Shown here one piece after another: positions 58,924 to 64,000 of a stretch of 64,000 nt of DNA. Under the pieces are notes generated by a model. It saw nothing but the letters and a program-made list of their open reading frames with translations. It searched no databases and was not told the DNA's origin. A program made the position numbers and the translations under genes. Every line of letters begins with the position of its first letter. The stretch's first letter is position 1. The DNA is from Heterorhizobium halophytocola (GTDB lineage Bacteria; Pseudomonadota; Alphaproteobacteria; Rhizobiales; Rhizobiaceae), in contig NZ_JAGGJU010000001.1 of assembly GCF_017873095.1 (NCBI RefSeq), positions 310,001-374,000 on the forward strand. The letters run 5' to 3'.

Positions 58924-59706
58924 TCAGCCAGCGGTCAGCAACGCCATCGCCTCGGCATGCAGGGCCGGCGTCGCGGCGGCCAGGATCGACCCGCCCCCAT
59001 CCGGGGCACCGCCGTCCCAGGTCGTGATGACGCCCCCCGCCTGTTCGATCAGCGGGATCAGCGCGCCGACGTCATAGGGCTTCAGCCCGTTCTCGATCAC
59101 CAGGTCGACATGGCCCGCGGCCAGCATCATGTAAGCATAGCAATCGACGCCATAGCGAAACAGCCGCACGCGCGATTCGACCGACTTGTAGCGGCGGTTT
59201 TCGGTGCCTTCCGAAAACAGATGCGGCGAGGTGGTGAACAGGATCGCGTGTTCAAGCGATGTGCAGTCGCGCGTGCGGATCTGCCGCTTGCCGTCCGGGC
59301 CGGAATACCAGGCATGGCTGCCGTCGGCGACATAGCGCTCGCCGGTGAACGGCTGCTCGGCAATGCCCATGACGGCGTGGCCGTTACGGCGAAAGCCGAT
59401 CAGCGTGCCCCACACAGGCAGGCCGGAGATAAAGGCCCGCGTGCCGTCGATCGGATCGATGACCCAGACGCATTCCCGGTCCGTGCCGAAATTCTCGTGC
59501 TCTTCGCCCAGAATGCCATGGTCTGGAAATTCCGCCTCGATGACGCGGCGGATGGCGGCTTCCGCGGCCCGGTCGCCTTCCGTCACCGGATCAAAGCCGC
59601 CGGCGTCCTTGTTGACCACATCTATGCCCCGGCGAAAGCGCGGCAGGGTTTCGGCCTTGGCGGCATCGGCCAGGCGTTCGAGAAAGGCACGATCGGGAAG
59701 TTTCAC
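58924..59706 (-). CDS. hisN: Histidinol-phosphatase, inositol monophosphatase family
   Basis: A 260-residue Mg-dependent phosphatase. Metal and phosphate motifs are GILGEEHENFGTD, VWVIDPIDGTRAFISGLPVWGTLIG and a distal Asp in LKPYDVGALIPLIEQAGG. The RAFISG and WGTLIG wording is that of HisN, which removes phosphate from histidinol phosphate, rather than SuhB (a separate copy at 11.7 kb). GTG 59706 with AGGA about ten bases upstream gives the normal length; the frame is open to GTG 59772. The mmgR small RNA lies just upstream on the other strand. Confidence 0.9.
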   Translation of the reverse strand: MKLPDRAFLERLADAAKAETLPRFRRGIDVVNKDAGGFDPVTEGDRAAEAAIRRVIEAEFPDHGILGEEHENFGTDRECVWVIDPIDGTRAFISGLPVWGTLIGFRRNGHAVMGIAEQPFTGERYVADGSHAWYSGPDGKRQIRTRDCTSLEHAILFTTSPHLFSEGTENRRYKSVESRVRLFRYGVDCYAYMMLAAGHVDLVIENGLKPYDVGALIPLIEQAGGVITTWDGGAPDGGGSILAAATPALHAEAMALLTAG

Positions 59707-59831
59707 GATAATTGGATCCTGTTGGCAGTGCGCTTGGTTTTTTCGATATCCGGGGCCGACATGCAAGGCCACCCCCTGAAAACCGCCTGTGCATTAATTT
59801 TGGGCACGATCAAAAAACGTACAAAATATGA

Positions 59832-59860
59832 TTGACACTTGTGCATCGCAACATTAACGT
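59832..59860 (+). promoter_or_regulatory. Promoter of the mmgR-like small RNA
   Basis: TTGACA (59832-59837) matches the -35 consensus fully; after 17 bases comes TAACGT (59855-59860) as a weaker -10. Transcription would begin near 59866, right at the first hairpin of the small RNA. Confidence 0.65.
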
Positions 59861-59865
59861 CATGT

Positions 59866-59943
59866 CACAGTCTTTTGACTGTAAATACCCTCCTTGGGTG
59901 TTTCCTCCCTAGACTTAACCGCGCCGATGGCGCGGTTTTTTTT
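59866..59943 (+). ncRNA. mmgR: Small RNA of the mmgR (suhB RNA) type
   Basis: About 77-78 bases with a complete structure: hairpin 1 ACAGUC/GACUGU (59867-59872, 59877-59882) with a UUUU loop; hairpin 2 AAAUACCC/GGGUGUUU (59883-59890, 59896-59903) with UCCUU in the loop; an unpaired CCUCCCU (59904-59910); then the terminator stem AACCGCGCC/GGCGCGGTT and a T run. The anti-Shine-Dalgarno loops, length and place next to a SuhB-family phosphatase gene match mmgR of Sinorhizobium, a trans-acting RNA that limits polyhydroxybutyrate storage. A covariance search would settle it. Confidence 0.8.
59917..59943 (+). terminator. Rho-independent terminator of the mmgR-like RNA
   Basis: AACCGCGCC (59917-59925) and GGCGCGGTT (59929-59937) form a perfect 9-bp stem with a GAT loop followed by a T run to 59943. 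It is the third hairpin of the small RNA. Confidence 0.92.
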
Positions 59944-60002
59944 GCCTGAAATCAGGGAGATGGCGACGCGCAAGGCCAAAAGGCGACGCTCGCGACGAGG
60001 CT

Positions 60003-60887
60003 CTACTCTGCCGCCAGCGAGGCGGGTCCGGCGAAATGCTCGGCAAATTCGGCCATGCGCTGCATGAGCGTGGTGACGGCACCTTTCAGCTCATCGAAAT
60101 CGCGCTTTTTCTCCAGCGTCGCCTCGTCGACATAGAGCGAGCGGTTGACCTCTATCTGCAGGGCATGCAGGCCACGCGCCGGACGCCCGTAATGTTCGGT
60201 GATGAAGCCGCCTGCATAGGGCTTGTTGCGAACGGTGGTAAACCCCTGGTCTTCGAGGAATTCCATTGCCGCCCGCGACAGGTCGGCCGAGGCGCTGGTG
60301 CCGTAGCGGTCGCCAATGATGAAATCCGGGCGAAGCCCGCTGCCGCTCAAACGGATATTGCCGGGCATCGAATGGCAATCGATCAGGATGCCGTGGCCGA
60401 AGCGTGCATGGGTGCGGGCAATCAGCTTGCGCAACCGCATGTGGTAGGGTTTGTAGACTGTCTCGATCCGGGTCATCGCTTCATTGACCGGCAACCGTCG
60501 GGAATAGATGTCCATGTTCTCCGCCACGATGCGCGGAATGGTGCCGAGACCGCCGGCGACGCGCAGCGAATGCGAATTGGCAAAGGGCGGCAAGGCACCG
60601 TCGAACATGCGGGGATCGAGTTCGTAAGGCTCGCGGTTCACATCGACATAGGCACGTGGGAAATGGGCCAGCAGCAAGGGGGCGCCGAGATCGGGCGCTG
60701 CGCCGAAGAGTTCGTCGACGAAATGATCCTCGGACCGGCGGATCGCCGCCGCATCGAGTTTCGACTGTTCCAGAAAGGCCGGCGGATAGCGACGACCGGA
60801 ATGCGGCGAGCTATAGACGAAGGGGATGGCCTGGGTGTCCGGCTCCCGCACTTCGAACAGGTCAGCCTCGGGCACCACCTGGCTCAT
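60003..60887 (-). CDS. N-formylglutamate amidohydrolase family protein (copy 2)
   Basis: A 294-residue member of the same zinc hydrolase family as the protein at 22.5 kb, but from a different subgroup. VYSSPHSGRRYPPAFL has the first metal His, DHFVDELF and AYVDVNREPYELDPRMFDG the arginine/acidic block, and GILIDCHSMPG the third metal His. ALQIEVNRSLYVDE is another family landmark. Without other hut genes nearby, the exact substrate (N-formylglutamate or another acyl amino acid) is not settled. It ends just after the mmgR terminator and is divergent from cpdR. Confidence 0.9.
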   Translation of the reverse strand: MSQVVPEADLFEVREPDTQAIPFVYSSPHSGRRYPPAFLEQSKLDAAAIRRSEDHFVDELFGAAPDLGAPLLLAHFPRAYVDVNREPYELDPRMFDGALPPFANSHSLRVAGGLGTIPRIVAENMDIYSRRLPVNEAMTRIETVYKPYHMRLRKLIARTHARFGHGILIDCHSMPGNIRLSGSGLRPDFIIGDRYGTSASADLSRAAMEFLEDQGFTTVRNKPYAGGFITEHYGRPARGLHALQIEVNRSLYVDEATLEKKRDFDELKGAVTTLMQRMAEFAEHFAGPASLAAE

Positions 60888-61072
60888 TGCGCCTCATTCT
60901 TTACCAAATCACTATGTTGTCTTTTGCGCATGTTGCCAGCAGGGTCCTGCAAAGTCCATACTGGCGATCCGGTGCGCGACGGTTAAGACGAATGTCTTCA
61001 CCCGATGTTTACCGGGAAAAAGTTAACGTCCCGGGCGAAGCGTCCATCCACTCCTTGAACGGTCAATACGAA

Positions 61073-61435
61073 ATGACACAGAAAATCCTCCTCGCCGAAG
61101 ACGACAATGACATGCGCCGGTTCCTGGTCAAGGCTCTGGAAAAGGCCGGCTATGCCGTCTTGTCCTATGACAATGGTGCCAGCGCCTATGATCGCCTGCG
61201 CGAAGAGCCCTTCTCGCTGCTGCTGACCGATATCGTCATGCCGGAGATGGACGGCATCGAGCTTGCACGTCGCGCGACCGAACTCGACCCGGACCTGAAG
61301 GTGATGTTCATCACCGGTTTCGCCGCCGTTGCACTGAACGCCGATTCGAACGCTCCGAAGGACGCGAAGGTTCTCTCCAAGCCGTTCCACCTGCGTGATC
61401 TTGTCAATGAAGTCAACAAGATGCTGGCTGCCTGA
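61073..61435 (+). CDS. cpdR: Response regulator CpdR (single receiver domain)
   Basis: A 120-residue stand-alone receiver. Opening ILLAEDDNDMRRFLVKALEKAGY has the acidic pocket, LLLTDIVMPEMDGIEL the phospho-Asp (residue 53), VMFITGFAAVAL the Thr and VLSKPFHLRDLVNEVNKMLAA the Lys. This wording is that of rhizobial CpdR, which in unphosphorylated form primes ClpXP and with RcdA brings CtrA to destruction; the CckA-ChpT relay controls it. The C-terminal Ala-Ala could itself be a ClpX tag. ATG 61073 has a weak ribosome site. rcdA is at 4.9 kb. Confidence 0.92.
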   Translation: MTQKILLAEDDNDMRRFLVKALEKAGYAVLSYDNGASAYDRLREEPFSLLLTDIVMPEMDGIELARRATELDPDLKVMFITGFAAVALNADSNAPKDAKVLSKPFHLRDLVNEVNKMLAA

Positions 61436-61487
61436 GCAGGCATTGCGGGGGCTCTGGAAAAAAGCCGCCACAAACCGAAAAAGGCTA

Positions 61488-61517
61488 TTGACGCCTCCGC
61501 CGGTTTTGTGGTCTATC
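61488..61517 (+). promoter_or_regulatory. Promoter of tRNA-Val
   Basis: TTGACG (61488-61493), 18 bases, then TCTATC (61512-61517). It is placed about 15 bases before the tRNA 5' end, as expected for a stable-RNA promoter. Confidence 0.6.
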
Positions 61518-61531
61518 CGCCGCCATCGGAT

Positions 61532-61606
<75 letters not shown>

Positions 61607-61622
61607 TCCAGATCAAAAAGCA

Positions 61623-61652
61623 GCCGGCCCCTCGTGGCCGGCGCTTTGCTTT
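61623..61652 (+). terminator. Terminator-like hairpin after tRNA-Val
   Basis: GCCGGCC (61623-61629) and GGCCGGC (61636-61642) form a 7-bp stem with a 6-base loop, followed by a T-rich but broken tail (GCTTTGCTTT). Position after the tRNA supports a terminator. Confidence 0.6.
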
Positions 61653-61897
61653 CCAGCCCACGCCACGCAAAACCTGAGCATCTGTGACGCATCTGCAGAC
61701 CGCCCTCGCCTCAAACGAGGAGCGGGTCCCGAGACCACGGAGACGGCCCCTGGCAGCAATACGGCGGAACGTGCATCTGTCCCACCCATGGGACGAAAGT
61801 GCGCCTGCAGGAGCGTCCTGGCGGCTTCCAAACGCGAATCGATCCGACCGCAGCGGCTTCGTTTTGAATGCGCCGATCGCCCTCTCCCATAACGACG

Positions 61898-61927
61898 AAA
61901 GCCGGCTGCAGCGGCAGCCGGCTTTCG
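61898..61927. repeat. 13-bp perfect inverted repeat (REP-like palindrome)
   Basis: GAAAGCCGGCTGC (61898-61910) and GCAGCCGGCTTTC (61915-61927) are exact inverted copies around AGCG. It is 122 bases past the stop of the minus-strand binding-protein gene and has no strong T tract, so it may be an intergenic palindromic element or a processing or termination hairpin for the importer operon. Confidence 0.6.
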
Positions 61928-62049
61928 CAGGGTTTTGACGAGACCGTGGTCCAGTCTCCACCAGGGATCAAGGAACACGGCCGCGCCACGGGGGGTGTCA
62001 TTGCCATCACCGGCTCGAAGGCAAGGACGAGCCGGCCGGGCGTTCATGC

Positions 62050-62907
62050 TTATTGCGGGGTGACGTCGAAGCCGAACCACTTTTCCGACAGGCGCTTGGT
62101 CGTGCCGTCGGCAATGGCGGACGCGATCGCCTTGTCGAACTTTGCCTTCAGGCCGGTGTCTTCCTTGCGCAGGCCAACAGAGCTGCCGGCCCCCAGCATG
62201 CCGCCCTGGAAGCGCGGACCGACGATTTCCATATCGGAATTGGCCGGCTTCTCGACGGCGGTGCTGAGATAGCCCATGGAGGCCATGGTAAGATCGACGC
62301 GGCCGGCGACGAGATCGAGATCGTGCTGCTCGGTCGTCTTGTACTCGCGCACCTCGACGGCATCCTTCAGATATTCGTTGACGAAGCGCGCGGCGATCGA
62401 GGCGGACTGCACGCCGATGACCTTGCCCTTCAACAGCGGCTTCAGCTCTTCGGCCGCCTTGCGCGCACCCTCTTCATTGCTCGCCAGCGAGTAGAGCTTG
62501 CCCTTTTCCGGCAGGTCGACCAGATCGCTGCCCTTCAGGGTCGCGAAGGCCTGGCCGGTGCTGCCGTAGGATTCCGAGAACGCAATGACTTCCTTGCGTT
62601 TTTCGGTGGCCGACATGCCGGCCATGATCGCGTCGAACTTGCCGGCAAGCAAAGCGGGGATGATGCCGTCCCAGGCCTGTGCGACGAAGGTGCACTTCAC
62701 CTCCATCCGCTTGCAGAGCTCGTTGCCGAGCTCGACGTCATAGCCATCCAGCGAGCCGTCGGGCCGGGTGAAGTTGTAGGGCGGAAAGGCGCCTTCGGTG
62801 GCGATAGTCACCTCGGTCCACTGCTTTTCCTCGGCATGGGCCGAGACGGTCGCCAGCGAGGCGACAGCGAGCACGCTCGCCGATACGGTGCGGATCAGTT
62901 TCTTCAT
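62050..62907 (-). CDS. Amino-acid ABC transporter substrate-binding protein
   Basis: A 285-residue periplasmic solute-binding protein of the bac_3 (HisJ/ArgT/OccT) family. The signal peptide is at 1-25 (MKKLIRTVSASVLAVASLA..SAHA). The mature part opens EVTIATEGAFPPYNFTRPDGSLDGYDVELGNELCKRMEVKCTFVAQAWDGIIPALLAGKFDAIMAGMSATEKRKEVIAFSE, the pattern for polar or basic amino acids; opine uptake is a possible variant. It is the third gene of a minus-strand importer operon (permease, ATPase, binding protein) and lies 40 bases after the ATPase gene. Confidence 0.93.
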   Translation of the reverse strand: MKKLIRTVSASVLAVASLATVSAHAEEKQWTEVTIATEGAFPPYNFTRPDGSLDGYDVELGNELCKRMEVKCTFVAQAWDGIIPALLAGKFDAIMAGMSATEKRKEVIAFSESYGSTGQAFATLKGSDLVDLPEKGKLYSLASNEEGARKAAEELKPLLKGKVIGVQSASIAARFVNEYLKDAVEVREYKTTEQHDLDLVAGRVDLTMASMGYLSTAVEKPANSDMEIVGPRFQGGMLGAGSSVGLRKEDTGLKAKFDKAIASAIADGTTKRLSEKWFGFDVTPQ

Positions 62908-62947
62908 TTCGGTATTCCCCTTTTCGTTGCGGTTCTGGACCTGTTGG

Positions 62948-63727
62948 TCACTTGCTGATGAATTGCCGGAAGCGTTCCGACTGCGAATGGCTGAACACGT
63001 CCTGCGGCGTCCCCTGCTCCTCGATCTCGCCCTGGTGCAGGAAGACGACCCGGCTGGAGACATCGCGGGCAAAGCCCATCTCGTGGGTGACGACCAGCAT
63101 GGTGCGTCCCTCCTCCGCGAGCGCGCGCATCACCCGCAGCACTTCGCCCACGAGTTCCGGATCGAGCGCGCTGGTCGGCTCGTCGAACAGCATCACCTTC
63201 GGCCGCATGGCGAGCGCCCGGGCGATCGCCGCGCGCTGCTGCTGGCCGCCGGACAGATGCGCCGGATAGTCGTTGCGCTTTTCCGCGATTCCGACCTTTT
63301 CGAGCAGCGCCTCGGCTTCGGCGATGCATTCCGCGCGCGGCCGCTTCAGCACGTGCACCGGCGCTTCGATCAGGTTTTCCAGAATGGTCTTGTGGGACCA
63401 GAGATTGAAGCTCTGGAAGACCATGCCGAGTTCGGTGCGGATGCGGTCGACCTGGCGCGGATCGGCGGGCCTGCTCTTGCCATGCCTGGCCGGCACCATG
63501 CGGATCGTCTCGCCGGCGATGCTGATCGTTCCGGAATTGGGCGTTTCCAGCATGTTGATACAGCGCAGCAGCGTCGACTTGCCCGACCCGGACGAGCCGA
63601 GGATCGAGATCACCTCGCCTTGCTGCGCCTTGAGCGAGATGCCTTTCAGCACCTCCAGCGGGCCGAAGCTCTTGCGCAGATCGGCGACATCGACGACGGG
63701 GGCGTTGGGCGCGGCGATCTCTGTCAT
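62948..63727 (-). CDS. Amino-acid ABC transporter ATP-binding protein
   Basis: A 259-residue ATPase of the HisP/GlnQ/OccP family. Walker A is [17 protein letters not shown], the Q-loop region [14 protein letters not shown], the signature [15 protein letters not shown], Walker [15 protein letters not shown] and the switch His in [12 protein letters not shown]. The insertion [20 protein letters not shown] between Walker A and Q-loop is typical for the polar-amino-acid class. The start overlaps the stop of the upstream permease gene by four bases (ATGA). Confidence 0.95.
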   Translation of the reverse strand: MTEIAAPNAPVVDVADLRKSFGPLEVLKGISLKAQQGEVISILGSSGSGKSTLLRCINMLETPNSGTISIAGETIRMVPARHGKSRPADPRQVDRIRTELGMVFQSFNLWSHKTILENLIEAPVHVLKRPRAECIAEAEALLEKVGIAEKRNDYPAHLSGGQQQRAAIARALAMRPKVMLFDEPTSALDPELVGEVLRVMRALAEEGRTMLVVTHEMGFARDVSSRVVFLHQGEIEEQGTPQDVFSHSQSERFRQFISK

Positions 63728-64000
63728 GACGGGGTTCCGATCCTTGAGGGCCTGGACGACTGACGCGGGCGCAGATGGCCGCTCAGCCGGTATTCGATCA
63801 GGGCGACGGCTTGCGTCAGGATGAAGTTGAGGGCGAGATAGATGAGGCCGGCGACGACGAAGACCTCGATGGCCCGATAGCTTTCCGAAATGATCCGGGC
63901 CGCGACGCCGGTCACCTCCATGATGGTGATGATCGAGGCGAGCGAGGTCGCCTTGACCATCGAGATCATCTCGTTGCTATAGGCGGGCAGCGCCTGGCGA
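63724..64000 (-). CDS. Amino-acid ABC transporter permease (3' part; 5' end outside window)
   Basis: The last 91 or so residues of a polar-amino-acid ABC permease of the HisM/OccM type. The EAA-like loop region reads [35 protein letters not shown], which contacts the ATPase, and is followed by the last membrane helix ([26 protein letters not shown]). The gene starts beyond base 64000. Its stop overlaps the ATPase start by four bases, so the importer genes are co-translated. Confidence 0.9.
   Translation of the reverse strand, partial: RQALPAYSNEMISMVKATSLASIITIMEVTGVAARIISESYRAIEVFVVAGLIYLALNFILTQAVALIEYRLSGHLRPRQSSRPSRIGTPS

Larger units (their letters stand above)
61607..62049. other. Intergenic region between tRNA-Val and ABC importer (443 bases)
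   Basis: I see no real gene here: frames are short and have no ribosome site. It contains a hairpin right after the tRNA (GCCGGCC at 61623-61629 with GGCCGGC at 61636-61642, then GCTTTGCTTT), which should end tRNA transcription, and a second strong palindrome at 61898-61927. There is no repeat of the tRNA 3' end, so no sign of an integrated island. Confidence 0.6.

Overview
The window is a gene-dense, high-GC chromosomal segment from an alphaproteobacterium, almost certainly a member of the Rhizobiaceae (Rhizobium/Agrobacterium/Sinorhizobium type). The evidence is an Omp10-type lipoprotein, homospermidine synthase, RcdA, CpdR and GapR cell-cycle proteins, full TTAA-N7-TTAA CtrA boxes, a ROSE-like thermometer ahead of an hsp20 gene, and a small RNA that matches the rhizobial mmgR (suhB RNA) type. 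The content and order (pyruvate kinase, DUF1244, DUF2312, TacA-like regulator, hss, nucleotidase, hemH, galU, gltDB, hsp20, hisN, mmgR, cpdR) is what I know from rhizobial core chromosomes. I cannot fix the genus from sequence alone. I see no insertion sequence, prophage, CRISPR array or rRNA operon.

Layout. 1-2.7 kb: the end of pgk, class I aldolase and a PhzF-family protein. 2.7-7.8 kb: a small membrane protein, an MFS transporter, DUF1192, then a 360-base gap with two CtrA boxes and a possible small RNA ahead of rcdA, then rpmE and an ABC exporter. 7.8-14.6 kb, mostly minus strand: a flavoprotein, a MotA/OmpA-type pair, suhB, a Sel1-repeat protein and thiE. 14.7-20.3 kb: a TauE-type exporter, ArsR regulator, two DUF465 proteins, purEK, zinc-free L36, a TPR protein and an alpha/beta hydrolase. 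20.3-29.7 kb: pyk, DUF1036, N-formylglutamate amidohydrolase, DUF1244, gapR, a DUF882 peptidase-like protein, a degenerate TacA-like regulator and pepF. 29.8-34.5 kb: SDR, pabB/pabC/YciI, a ParE toxin with a frameshifted antitoxin, and a DUF3445 protein. 34.7-49.4 kb: hss, omp10, a nucleotidase-LysM fusion, hemH, GFA protein, queC, SPFH/NfeD pair, kdsD, beta-barrel protein, galU, lytic transglycosylase and an SGNH hydrolase. 49.4-57.1 kb: gltD, gltB and threonine aldolase. 57.2-64 kb: hsp20 with an RpoH promoter and ROSE leader, lysophospholipase, hisN, mmgR, a second N-formylglutamate amidohydrolase, cpdR, tRNA-Val(GAC), and an amino-acid ABC importer cut by the window end.

How the genes connect. 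Two of the adaptors that feed the cell-cycle regulator CtrA to ClpXP (RcdA and CpdR) lie here, and rcdA itself sits behind two perfect CtrA boxes, which fits a negative feedback loop. Envelope biogenesis is well represented (kdsD, galU, lytic transglycosylase, Omp10, MotA/OmpA pair, DUF882). Nitrogen and carbon core metabolism is covered by gltBD, pyk, pgk, aldolase, purEK and pabBC. Many start sites were moved inward from the longest reading frame on the basis of Shine-Dalgarno sequences and signal peptides; each such choice is stated. Long antisense frames are common because of the GC-rich third codon position and were discarded.
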